This document shows positions 5,642 to 13,594 of a stretch of DNA of 64,000 nt, one piece after another. A program made the translations under genes and the position numbers. Positions within the stretch are counted from its first letter, which is position 1. Each line of letters opens with the position of its first letter. This stretch comes from JBLHKT01 sp043101615 (GTDB lineage: Bacteria > Planctomycetota > Phycisphaerae > Phycisphaerales > UBA1924): positions 1 through 64,000 of the forward strand of contig JBICID010000069.1 in the NCBI GenBank assembly GCA_043101615.1, given 5' to 3'. The notes beneath the pieces were generated by a model. The model searched no databases. It was not told the DNA's origin and saw nothing but the letters and a program-made list of their open reading frames with translations.

Positions 5642-8600
5642 CTACTTCGCGTCAAACCAGTTGCCCGAGATCCCCGCGTCGGCCTTGAGAGGCACCGTGA
5701 GGTCCATCGCGGCCTCCATGCGTTCCACGATGAGGTCCTTCGCGGCCTCGGCGGTGGTCTCCGGGGCCTCGAAGACGAGTTCGTCGTGGATCTGGAGGAG
5801 CATGAGGACGTTTTTGAGTGAGGCTGAGGCCAACTGACCCCCTCCGCCCGCTTCGCGGGCACCTCCCCCGTCGGTGACGGGGGAGGATTCTTGGGCAAGC
5901 CCGTTACTCGCCATCAGCCGCCGGTGCAGGTCCACCATCGCCAGCTTGATCAGGTCCGCGGCGGAGCCCTGCACGACGGAGTTGATGGCCATGCGTTCGG
6001 CCAGCGAGCGGCGCGCGGGGTTCTTGGAGTCGATCTCGTGGATGGGGCGGCGTCGTCCGAGCATGGTGGCGACATGGCCGTGCTGCTGGGCGTGGTCGAT
6101 GCACTCCTGCAGGAAGGTGGTGATGCCGGCGAAGCGGGCCTTGTAGCCGTCGATGATCTCGCCGGCCTCGGTGTTGGAGACGCCGAGGCGCCGCGCGAGG
6201 CCGAAGGGCGTGACGCCGTACACGATGCCGAAGTTGACCATCTTCGCGCCGGACCGCTGCTCGCGGGTAACGTCTTCGAGCGGCACGCCGTGGATCTGGG
6301 CGGCGACCGCGGCGTGGATGTCCTCGCCGGCGTGGAAGGCCTCGGTGAGAGCGGGGTCCTTGGACAGGTGCGCAAGCAGGCGAAGCTCGATCTGCGAGTA
6401 GTCCGCCGTGATGAGGACGCGCCCGGGGGGGGCGATGAAGGCCTTGCGGATCTCGCGCCCGAGGTCGGTCCGGATCGGGATGTTCTGCAGGTTGGGATCG
6501 GACGAGCTCAGCCGCCCGGTCGCGGCGACCGTCTGGTTGAAGCTTGCGTGGATGCGCTTCGTCTCGGGGTTGATCTCGTCCTTGAGGCTGACGAGGTAGG
6601 TGTTGACGAGCTTGGTGAGCTGGCGGTACTCGAGCATCAGGCCCGGGATGGGGGTGGAGACGTCGGGGTCCTGCGAGAGTTTCTCCAGCACCTCGGCGTC
6701 GGTGGAGAAGCCGGTCTTGGTGCGTTTGATGGGCTTGAGGCCGAGCCCGGGCTCCTCGTGGTCGGGCGTGTTGAACAGGACGCCGCCGAGCTGTTTCGTC
6801 GAGTTGGCGTCGAACCCGCGTCCGGTGGCGTTGTGCGCCTCGTCGTCGAGCTGCTTGATCAGCTCGTCGATCTGCTGCTGGAGCTTCTCGCGCTGGGTGT
6901 CGAGCTCGTCGGGATCGACGAGGATGCCGTTGTACTCGAGGTCGGCGAGGACCTCGACCAGCGGGGCCTCCAGCGTGCGGTACAGCTCGTCGAGATTTTC
7001 TTCAGTGAGGCGCGGCAGGAGTTTCTGCGCGAGCTGGAGCGTGACGTCGGCGTCCTCGGCCGCGTAGGGCCCGGCCTGCGCGAGCGGGACCTGGTCGAAG
7101 GTCTTCTGGCTCTTGCCGGTGCCGATGAGGTCCTTGATGGAGATGTTCTCGCGCCCGAGTTCGGCCAGGGCGAGGGCGTCCATGGAGTGTGACGACCGCG
7201 AAGCGTCGAGCAGGTAGGAAGCGATCATGGTGTCCCCCGCCCCGACGCCCTCGGGCGGCACAAGACCGCGGAGCGTGACGCCGGCGCATCGCAGGACGAT
7301 CAGGTCGTACTTGATGTTGTGCCCGACCTTGGGGATGGAGGCGTCCTCCAGCACGGGCCGGAGCGCGTCGAGCACGTCGGCCTCGTCGAGGTGCTTCTCG
7401 CCCTCGGGGGCGCGGGTCGGGATGTAGTACGCCTCACCGGGCTGGATGGAGCAGGAGACGCCCGCGAGCTTGGCGCGGCGCGGGTTGAGGGCCGTGGTCT
7501 CGGTGTCGATCGCGACGAGCTTGGCGGACTTCAGGCGTTTGATGAGGGCCGTGAGGTCCTTCTTGGTGGTGACGGTGTGGTAGTCGCCCTCGGGCTCGGG
7601 GAGGGCGGTCTCGGTTTGGGCAAAGAGACCGCCGAAGTCGCCGTGGTCGGCGGACTTGGACTTGGGCTTCTGTGCGCTCGGATCGGCTTGATCGCTCTCA
7701 GACGTGGGGGGGGCCAGCATCGCCTTCAACTCGTCCTGATACCGGTTGAAGCCGAGCTCCTTGAGGATCGGCATCAGGGCGTCGAGCTTGAGCGACCCGA
7801 TCTCAGCCGCGTGCAGGTCGAAGTCGATGGGCGTGTCGCGCCGCAGGGTGACGAGCTGCTTCGACAGCTTCACCACCTCCACGCTCGCGGCCAGGTTCTC
7901 GCGCCGCTTGCCCTTGATGACCCAGTCCTTTTTGGGCTTGTCGGCGGTGGCCTCATCCATGATCGCCTCGAGCGTGCCGAACTCGGCGAGGAGCTGGGCC
8001 GCGGTCTTGGCCCCGATGCCGGGCACGCCGGGCACGTTGTCGGCGGTGTCGCCCATCAGCGCGAGCATGTCCACGACCTGATCGGGCGTGAGGCCGGTTT
8101 CTTCCTTGAGCGTCTCGACGGTGATGAGCTGGTCGGTGTGCACGTCGTACAGCTCGGTGGGCGGCGAGCCCGCGCCGAGGAGCTGCTTGAGGTCCTTGTC
8201 CTTGGAGATGATGCGGATGCGAGTCTCGGGGTGCTGCTCGCTGAACTTGCTCGCGATGGCCGCGATCACGTCGTCCGCCTCATAGCCCTCCGACCCCACG
8301 CACGGCACGCCGATGGCCTCCAGCATCGCCAGGCACCGCTCCACCTGCGGCTTGAGGTCCTCGGGCGGGGCGTCGCGGTTGGCCTTGTAGTCCTCGAAGA
8401 GCTGCGAACGGAACGTCCCGCGGTCTCCGGAGATGTCGAGCGCTACCGCCAGGTGTGTCGGCGCACCGTCGCCCTTCAACTGCTCTGCGTCGTGCTTGAG
8501 CGTCTTGAGCAGCATGCCGACGAAGCCGAACGTCATGTTGGTCGGCTCGCCGGTGACGGGCGAGGTCATGGGCGTGCGGATGGCGTGGTAGGCCCGGAAG

Positions 8601-8644
8601 AACTGGGCGTAGCCGTCGATGAGGTAGAGGTTCTGGGTCGGCAT
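5642..8644 (-). CDS. polA: DNA polymerase I
   Basis: DNA repair and Okazaki-fragment processing polymerase with flap 5' nuclease, proofreading exonuclease and polymerase domains in 1000 residues. The N-terminal 5'-nuclease covers roughly residues 1-300. The 3'-5' exonuclease looks active: DTET near 379, then HNIKYDL and YAAEDAD. Polymerase motifs A (DYSQIELRLL, about 748), B (RSGAKMVNFGIVYG) and C (QIHDELVFE, about 951) are intact. Between the helix ending MVDLHRRL and motif C there is an extra stretch of about 28 residues rich in Gly and Ala. It is encoded by a double palindrome (5838-5886) kept in frame. It lies downstream of the GlmU-like gene (33-base gap) and upstream of zinc-ribbon paralogue 2, probably one transcript. 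Confidence 0.95.
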   Translation of the reverse strand: MPTQNLYLIDGYAQFFRAYHAIRTPMTSPVTGEPTNMTFGFVGMLLKTLKHDAEQLKGDGAPTHLAVALDISGDRGTFRSQLFEDYKANRDAPPEDLKPQVERCLAMLEAIGVPCVGSEGYEADDVIAAIASKFSEQHPETRIRIISKDKDLKQLLGAGSPPTELYDVHTDQLITVETLKEETGLTPDQVVDMLALMGDTADNVPGVPGIGAKTAAQLLAEFGTLEAIMDEATADKPKKDWVIKGKRRENLAASVEVVKLSKQLVTLRRDTPIDFDLHAAEIGSLKLDALMPILKELGFNRYQDELKAMLAPPTSESDQADPSAQKPKSKSADHGDFGGLFAQTETALPEPEGDYHTVTTKKDLTALIKRLKSAKLVAIDTETTALNPRRAKLAGVSCSIQPGEAYYIPTRAPEGEKHLDEADVLDALRPVLEDASIPKVGHNIKYDLIVLRCAGVTLRGLVPPEGVGAGDTMIASYLLDASRSSHSMDALALAELGRENISIKDLIGTGKSQKTFDQVPLAQAGPYAAEDADVTLQLAQKLLPRLTEENLDELYRTLEAPLVEVLADLEYNGILVDPDELDTQREKLQQQIDELIKQLDDEAHNATGRGFDANSTKQLGGVLFNTPDHEEPGLGLKPIKRTKTGFSTDAEVLEKLSQDPDVSTPIPGLMLEYRQLTKLVNTYLVSLKDEINPETKRIHASFNQTVAATGRLSSSDPNLQNIPIRTDLGREIRKAFIAPPGRVLITADYSQIELRLLAHLSKDPALTEAFHAGEDIHAAVAAQIHGVPLEDVTREQRSGAKMVNFGIVYGVTPFGLARRLGVSNTEAGEIIDGYKARFAGITTFLQECIDHAQQHGHVATMLGRRRPIHEIDSKNPARRSLAERMAINSVVQGSAADLIKLAMVDLHRRLMASNGLAQESSPVTDGGGAREAGGGGQLASASLKNVLMLLQIHDELVFEAPETTAEAAKDLIVERMEAAMDLTVPLKADAGISGNWFDAK
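5838..5886. repeat. Double palindrome inserted in frame in polA
   Basis: Two adjoining hairpins on the plus strand: GCCCGC-TTC-GCGGGC and CTCCCCCGTC-GGT-GACGGGGGAG, flanked by CCTCC/GGAGG-type sequence. It resembles interspersed REP-like palindromes of GC-rich bacteria, from memory only. Its length keeps the polA frame open and adds about 17 codons plus flanks (residues about 920-936). Confidence 0.75.
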
Positions 8645-8677
8645 CAGGGATCGGGCACCGGGCTCGGGGATGATGGG

Positions 8678-9958
8678 TCAGGACTGTTTCAGGTGGCTCG
8701 TGTCCTTGCCCGGCCAGTCGAACGCGGCCTCGCCCGTCGCGGTCTCGTGCAGCACGGTCAGGCGTCGGGCGTAGGGCTGCGATTGGTTCACGCCGCGTCG
8801 GGCCATAACGGTCATCGCGACCTCGACGAACTTGCCGAGGCGGTACGGGTGCGTCTTGTCGTCGGTGACCCAGGCGAAGGGCTCGACGTGCCCTGCTGTC
8901 ATAGCGCTGGCCGCGTACATCGCGCCGGTGTGGAAGATCGTGCCGGCCCCGATGCGCGTCCCGATGGCGGTCTTGACGTGGTCGCCGATCGTCGGGCCGA
9001 GGAAGGTCTGGCCGGTGTCCTCGTGGCGGGCGTCCGGCGAGGGCTTGAGCTTCAGCGGGGTGTAGGTGTTGAGCAGGTTGGAGTTGGTGGTGTCGGCCCC
9101 GAGGTTCACCCACTCGCCGACCCAGGCGTCGCCCAGGTGCCCGGCGTGGGCCTTGTTGGAGTAGCCCTGGAAGATGGTGCCACCGACCTCGCCCGCGACC
9201 TTGCACACCGGGCCGATGGCGGTGGACTCCTTGATCAGCGACTGCTCGAGCACGGTCGAGCCGGGGCCGATGTACGCGGGGCCCCGGATGATCGCGAGCG
9301 GGCGGACCGTGGCGTTCTCGTCGATGAAGATCGGGCCCTGCGAGGCGTCCAGCACCGCGGTGGGGGAGACGTGGGCGGAGCCGTGGATACGCACGGCGTG
9401 GTCGCCCAGCACCGTTACCGCGTGCGGCGGCTTGGAGGACACGTCCGGGGCGTCGTCCTCGAGCAGTTCCAGATCGAGCTCGATCGCCTCGTCCCGGAAG
9501 GCACGCCACGACCACGGGCGGTCGAGCAGCACGGGGCGGTCGATCAGGGTGTGCTCCATGGGCGGGTTTCCGCCAGTGAGCAGGGACGTGCAGTCACCGG
9601 GGGTCAGCAGGGCGGCGATCATGTCGCCGGTGGACTCCTCGGCGATCACCTGGCCGGGCTTGAGGTGGTCCAGCTCGTCGATCGGGAGGGGGAGGCGCCC
9701 GTTGAGCAGCAGGATCGGGCGGGCCACGGCGTCGGTGGGGGGCTGGTTGACCGGGACGCTGTGCTGCTCGGTCGCCAGCTCGACCAAGGGGGCCGGGACC
9801 ATGACCGCGACGATCTCGAGGTCGAGCATCCGGATCATCCGCTCGGCGGTGGTGAGGGCCCCGGTGCGCACGTGGAAGGCCGGTCGCAGGTCCGTGAGGG
9901 GGGCGAGGATACCCTTGGCGTCGTCGAAGAGGATGGCTGGGCGCGGCGAGGTGGTCAT
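8678..9958 (-). CDS. GlmU-like sugar nucleotidyltransferase with left-handed beta-helix
   Basis: Resembles the alternative GlmU proteins of Bacteroidetes and Planctomycetes, which are thought to make UDP-N-acetylglucosamine for cell-envelope precursors. The 426-residue protein begins with ILFDD and a divergent nucleotidyltransferase-like N-terminal half. From about residue 190 the hexapeptide-repeat beta-helix follows (IRGPAYIGPGSTV, FLGPTIGDHVKTAIGTRIG), ending in a conserved GNxxN-type stretch (GADTTNSNLLNTY). Whether it carries uridylyltransferase, acetyltransferase or both activities cannot be judged. A classical GlmU has a GXGTRM-type N-terminus, which is absent. The ATG at 9958 follows TACACT by 9 bases and is divergent from the HAD phosphatase. 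polA follows 33 bases downstream. Confidence 0.75.
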   Translation of the reverse strand: MTTSPRPAILFDDAKGILAPLTDLRPAFHVRTGALTTAERMIRMLDLEIVAVMVPAPLVELATEQHSVPVNQPPTDAVARPILLLNGRLPLPIDELDHLKPGQVIAEESTGDMIAALLTPGDCTSLLTGGNPPMEHTLIDRPVLLDRPWSWRAFRDEAIELDLELLEDDAPDVSSKPPHAVTVLGDHAVRIHGSAHVSPTAVLDASQGPIFIDENATVRPLAIIRGPAYIGPGSTVLEQSLIKESTAIGPVCKVAGEVGGTIFQGYSNKAHAGHLGDAWVGEWVNLGADTTNSNLLNTYTPLKLKPSPDARHEDTGQTFLGPTIGDHVKTAIGTRIGAGTIFHTGAMYAASAMTAGHVEPFAWVTDDKTHPYRLGKFVEVAMTVMARRGVNQSQPYARRLTVLHETATGEAAFDWPGKDTSHLKQS

Positions 9959-9967
9959 GTCCCAGCG

Positions 9968-9973
9968 AGTGTA
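9968..9973 (-). promoter_or_regulatory. -10-like TACACT before the GlmU-like gene
   Basis: TACACT, 9 bases from the ATG at 9958, in the 48-bp divergent interval with the HAD gene. Confidence 0.45.
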
Positions 9974-10006
9974 GCGGAGCGCGGTTCGGTCGAGAGCGAG
10001 GCAGGG

Positions 10007-10666
10007 ATGGCGAGCACACGGGCGGTGATCTTCGACTTCGACGGCACCCTGGCCAACTCCGAGCCGGTGCACGAGGAGGCCATCCGGGCGGTCGTCGAGC
10101 CGCTGGGCTGGTGGACCGACGAGCCCGGGCTGTTCGAGCGGTACATCGGGACCAGCGACCGGTTCTGCTTCCGCGATCTGGGCGAGCGGGCCGGGGAAGC
10201 GGTCACCGAGGGGCGCCTCGACGGGCTGGTCGAGGCCAAGCGGGTGCTGTACCTGGAGATGCTCGCGGAGGGTCGGGTCAAGGCGTTCGAGGGGGCGCTG
10301 GAGTTGGTGCGTTCGTGCGCACAAAGGGGCCCGATCGCGGTCTGCTCCGGCTCGCGAACGCAGACCATCGAGCCGACGCTGGACCGGTTCGGCGTGCTGA
10401 GCCTCCTGAGCGCGCTGGTGGGGGCGGACCAGGTCGCGAACGCCAAGCCGCACCCGGAGAGCTACGCGCTGACGTGCGAGCGCCTGGGGCTGGCCCCGGA
10501 GGAGTGCGTCGCGATCGAGGACACCGATCACGGCATCGCGGCCGCGACCGGGGCGGGCGTGCGCACCATCGCGGTGGGGCACACGTGCGGGTCGGATCGG
10601 CTCGCGGGCGCGGAGCGGGTGTTCGAACGGATCGCGGAGATCGGTGTCGAGGACCTGCTCGGGTGA
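10007..10666 (+). CDS. HAD-superfamily phosphatase / beta-phosphoglucomutase-like
   Basis: Cytoplasmic HAD hydrolase of 219 residues. The catalytic motif DFDGTLANSE holds the nucleophile and acid/base aspartates; motif II is the CSGSRT region, motif III the KPHPESY lysine, and motif IV IEDTDHG. An alpha-helical cap lies between motifs I and II, as in phosphoglycolate phosphatase and beta-phosphoglucomutase. The substrate cannot be deduced. The ATG at 10007 was chosen because the HAD core begins immediately after it (MASTRAVIFDFDG). The stop codon is followed after 4 bases by repeat R10. Confidence 0.85.
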   Translation: MASTRAVIFDFDGTLANSEPVHEEAIRAVVEPLGWWTDEPGLFERYIGTSDRFCFRDLGERAGEAVTEGRLDGLVEAKRVLYLEMLAEGRVKAFEGALELVRSCAQRGPIAVCSGSRTQTIEPTLDRFGVLSLLSALVGADQVANAKPHPESYALTCERLGLAPEECVAIEDTDHGIAAATGAGVRTIAVGHTCGSDRLAGAERVFERIAEIGVEDLLG

Positions 10667-10670
10667 ACAG

Positions 10671-10780
10671 ACGAGCCCCTCACGTAAGTGAGGGGAACCG
10701 GGCGCGTCGGGGATACGAGATATGTGGCAATGTGCGGCCGTGGTGCGGACCGGGTCCCCCGACTCACGTCGGGGGCTCGT
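10671..10780. repeat. Cloverleaf repeat R10 (type A)
   Basis: Foot ACGAG/CTCGT. Left hairpin CCCCTCAC-GTAA-GTGAGGGG carries the loop GTAA, a substitution that keeps the GNRA pattern; right hairpin CCCCCGAC-TCAC-GTCGGGGG. With R11 it fills the space between the converging HAD and mreD genes. Confidence 0.9.
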
Positions 10781-10798
10781 CCGGGCTCGGCATTCAGT

Positions 10799-10908
10799 AC
10801 GAGCCCCTCGCGTGAGTGAGGGGAACCGGGCCCGTCGGGGATACGAGATATGTGGCAATGCGCGGTCGTTGTGCGGACCGGGTCCCCCGACTCACGTCGG
10901 GGGCTCGT
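10799..10908. repeat. Cloverleaf repeat R11 (type A)
   Basis: Foot ACGAG/CTCGT. Left hairpin CCCCTCGC-GTGA-GTGAGGGG has one G-T (G-U) wobble; right hairpin CCCCCGAC-TCAC-GTCGGGGG. The element ends on the base next to the mreD stop codon. Confidence 0.9.
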
Positions 10909-11499
10909 TTAGCGTTTGAACGCTCGCGCGTGCGAGACGGGCTGCTGGTGCTGGGCGGTGGTGAAGTGGAACCACGGGCTGAGCAGGTGCAGCAGGATCG
11001 TGATCGGGATCGCCAGCGCCGCGGTGTACAGCGCCGTCCCGCCCGCGGCCAGCAGGCGCGGCGCGGGGCTCCACTGGATCGGGTCCGGGTAGAACGAGCG
11101 GAGCGTGAAGATCGCGACGACGACGATGCCGATCGACGCGGCCGCGAGCAGGTTCAGGATGATCGGCGTCAGCACGTTCCTGGCGAGCACGACCGACCGG
11201 AGCGCCACGACGAGCTGGGCCGCGAGCAGGTAGCCGATGGCGGACGGCCCGAGCACGGTGAGCGTGTCTCCCGTGTTGGTCGCGTGGGTGACGGTCAGGT
11301 TGGCCAGGTCGGTCAGCACGCCCAGGATGAGCGCGGCCCACAGGGCGGTGCGGGGCGGTGCGTGCATCGCGACGTACACCAGCAGCGGGATCACGAACGA
11401 CGGTCGCACCTGCCCCATGCCGGGCGCGAGCTGCGGCGCGAGCCCGAAGTCGAGCCCGAAGAGCACCCACGCGACGATGGCGAAGAGCAACCAGTTCAC
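10909..11499 (-). CDS. mreD: Rod shape-determining protein MreD
   Basis: Integral membrane partner of MreC/MreB in the elongasome. The 196-residue protein is hydrophobic throughout with about five membrane segments and little sequence conservation, typical of MreD. Identity rests mainly on position: its GTG start overlaps the mreC stop (GTGA) at the end of an mreB-mreC-mreD cluster. Penicillin-binding protein 2 and RodA, which often follow, are absent; two cloverleaf repeats follow directly. Confidence 0.8.
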   Translation of the reverse strand: MNWLLFAIVAWVLFGLDFGLAPQLAPGMGQVRPSFVIPLLVYVAMHAPPRTALWAALILGVLTDLANLTVTHATNTGDTLTVLGPSAIGYLLAAQLVVALRSVVLARNVLTPIILNLLAAASIGIVVVAIFTLRSFYPDPIQWSPAPRLLAAGGTALYTAALAIPITILLHLLSPWFHFTTAQHQQPVSHARAFKR

Positions 11500-12365
11500 C
11501 CGCCACCCCCGACGTCGAGGCCGGTGTCGATCGGGATGCGGAGGTAGACCTCGGCCACGCGGCGCACCTGCACGGTGGGGCGGACGGTGATGATCTTGCG
11601 GGTCGCCGAGGTCGGGAAGTCCTCGACCTGCTCGACCAGCCCGACGACGTACATCTGCGCGTGCGCCGGCCAGGCCTCCGGATCGTCGAGCACCACGGTC
11701 TGGCCCACCGCGAGCGCGAAGCCGTCGGGCAGCACCTCGGTCGGGCCGAGCAGCGTGCCGTCGCCGACCGGGGTCAGCAGGCAGGTGACGCCGGGGTCAC
11801 GCGCGGCGGTCATCAGCACGCGGGCCCGCAGCTTCGGGGCGTCGGGGGCGGTGATTGGCTGAACGATCGAGGTCCGGCTCTCGACGGTCTCGACGCGTCC
11901 CACGAGTTGCTCGCGACCCGCGATGGCGATGGTCGAGCGGGTGATGCCGTCGCCCGAGCCGCCGCGGATCCGCATCAGCCGCCCGCCCGGGGCGACCACC
12001 GGACGCCGGAGGGTGCGGACCTCGACCGGGGGCAGCAGCGAGGAGCCGGAGGCCAGGATCTCGTTCTCGCTGGCGAGCTCCTCCACCCGCATCTCGAGCT
12101 GGCGGTTGCGCCGCTCCAGCTCGTCGATGTAGTCGCGGGCGTCGTCGGGGTCGATGTCGGCGGGGTCGTGGCGCGGCGGCGTGAACAGGCGTCCCAGCCC
12201 GGTGAAGAGCTGCGAGATCGGCGCGAGCACGAGCTGCGTCTGCTCGCCCACGGGCCTGACCCACGGCGTCGAATAGCGGTGGGGGAGCAGGGCGGTGACG
12301 ACGAGGACGGTGACGGCGATCGGGAGGAGCCAGGGAGCGGTGGTGTTGTGCGCGGCTCGGGACAT
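11496..12365 (-). CDS. mreC: Rod shape-determining protein MreC
   Basis: Bitopic elongasome protein linking MreB to periplasmic cell-wall enzymes. The 289 residues start with one membrane helix (about 12-32), then a coiled coil near residues 65-95 with DYIDELERRNRQLEMRVEEL, then the beta-rich periplasmic domain. ATG at 12365 lies 8 bases past the mreB stop. Translation is coupled to mreD by the overlapping GTGA. Confidence 0.9.
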   Translation of the reverse strand: MSRAAHNTTAPWLLPIAVTVLVVTALLPHRYSTPWVRPVGEQTQLVLAPISQLFTGLGRLFTPPRHDPADIDPDDARDYIDELERRNRQLEMRVEELASENEILASGSSLLPPVEVRTLRRPVVAPGGRLMRIRGGSGDGITRSTIAIAGREQLVGRVETVESRTSIVQPITAPDAPKLRARVLMTAARDPGVTCLLTPVGDGTLLGPTEVLPDGFALAVGQTVVLDDPEAWPAHAQMYVVGLVEQVEDFPTSATRKIITVRPTVQVRRVAEVYLRIPIDTGLDVGGGG

Positions 12366-12373
12366 GGGGTCGA

Positions 12374-13423
12374 TCAGATTTCCATGTCGTTCTCGAGGGT
12401 GGACTTCCAGTCTTCGATGTTCTCGAGGTAGATCGCCGTGCCGCGTGCGACGCAGGTGAGCGGGTCGTCCGCGAGGGTGCACTCCAGCCCGGTGGCCTTC
12501 TGCAGCATGGCGGGCAGGCCCCGGAGCAGGGCGCCGCCGCCGGCGAGGACGATGCCGTTCTCAACCAGGTCGGCCGCGAGCTCGGGCTCGGCCCGCTCGA
12601 GCGTGCGTGTGACGGTCTCGATGATGGCGCCGATGGGCTCCTGCAGCGCCTCGCGGATCTCCTCGGAGGTGATGACCGCCTTGCGGGGCAGGCCGCTCAC
12701 CATGTCGCGCCCGCGGACCTCCATCGAGGTCTCGTCGCCGACGGGCGCGGCGGAGCCGATCTGGATCTTGATCCGCTCGGCGGTCTGCTCGCCGATCATG
12801 AGCGAGTAGGTCCGCTTCATGTGGCTGATGATCGCCTCGTCCATGTCGTCGCCGGCGACGCGGACGGACTCGCAGGTCGCGATATCGCACAGCGACATGA
12901 TGGCGACCTCGGTGGTGCCGCCGCCGATGTCCACGATCATGGAGGCGGTCGGCTCGACGAAGGGCAGGCCGGCGCCGATGGCCGCGGCGATCGGCTCCTC
13001 GATCAGGTAGGTCCTTCGTGCCCCGGCGCGTGCGGCGGAGTCGAACACGGCCCGCTTCTCGACCGCGGTGATGCCCGAGGGGATCGAGATGACCACGCGC
13101 GGGCCGATGAAGCGGATGCCCTTGGTCACCTTGTTGATGAAGTAGTTCAGCATCGCCTCGGTGATCTGGAAGTCCGAGATCACGCCGTCCTTGAGCGGTC
13201 GGATGGCGGTGATGGAGCCGGGGGTCTTGCCGAGCATCTCCTTGGCGACCCAGCCGACGGCCTGCCCGCCCTTGAGGACCTCGTTGGTGCCCTTGCGCAC
13301 CGCGACCACGGAGGGCTCGTTGAGCACGATGCCCTGGCCGCGGACGGCGACGAGGGTGTTGCAGGTGCCCAGGTCGATGCCCATGTCCACGCTGAGGGGT
13401 CCGATGAATCGTTCGAGCCACAC
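12374..13423 (-). CDS. mreB: Rod shape-determining actin homologue MreB
   Basis: Actin-like ATPase forming membrane-associated filaments that direct lateral cell-wall growth. The 349-residue protein has the phosphate-1 motif GIDLGTCNTLVAVRG, the conserved LNEPSVVA, the phosphate-2 motif DIGGGTTEVA and the adenosine motif LAGGGALLRG. An N-terminal MWLERF amphipathic stretch may aid membrane binding. GTG at 13423 is the start. Upstream, around 13470-13495, is an A/T-rich patch that could hold the promoter. Head of the mreBCD operon. Confidence 0.95.
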   Translation of the reverse strand: MWLERFIGPLSVDMGIDLGTCNTLVAVRGQGIVLNEPSVVAVRKGTNEVLKGGQAVGWVAKEMLGKTPGSITAIRPLKDGVISDFQITEAMLNYFINKVTKGIRFIGPRVVISIPSGITAVEKRAVFDSAARAGARRTYLIEEPIAAAIGAGLPFVEPTASMIVDIGGGTTEVAIMSLCDIATCESVRVAGDDMDEAIISHMKRTYSLMIGEQTAERIKIQIGSAAPVGDETSMEVRGRDMVSGLPRKAVITSEEIREALQEPIGAIIETVTRTLERAEPELAADLVENGIVLAGGGALLRGLPAMLQKATGLECTLADDPLTCVARGTAIYLENIEDWKSTLENDMEI

Positions 13424-13522
13424 GGGGTGGGGGGTCTCCGGCGGAGGGTGCAGGAAGGGTCAGTGACGCAAGGGAAAACAATAGCCGAAGATACGCCTCC
13501 CCGTCGGTCCGGGGGGGCGACG

Positions 13523-13552
13523 AAAAACGCCCCGGGCGTGGGGCCCGGGGCG
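13523..13552 (-). terminator. Rho-independent terminator after the coiled-coil gene
   Basis: Perfect 10-bp stem CGCCCCGGGC/GCCCGGGGCG with a 5-base loop, followed on the minus strand by TTTTT. It ends the transcript of the gene at 13595-14527 before mreB. Confidence 0.85.
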
Positions 13553-13594
13553 TGTGTGGACGGTTTCTGAAGTCCGCTCGGTTATTGCGCGGGC

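Noticed and set aside
5634..5648. Palindrome TAGCGGCCGCTA between polA and zinc-ribbon paralogue 2 as an operator
   Set aside because: It overlaps the polA stop codon, is a single occurrence and is compositionally easy in this genome.
7319..10666. Very long open frame antisense to polA and the GlmU-like gene
   Set aside because: GC-rich third positions leave antisense frames open; the translation has no domain and covers real genes with clear motifs. Only its last 219 codons are the HAD gene.
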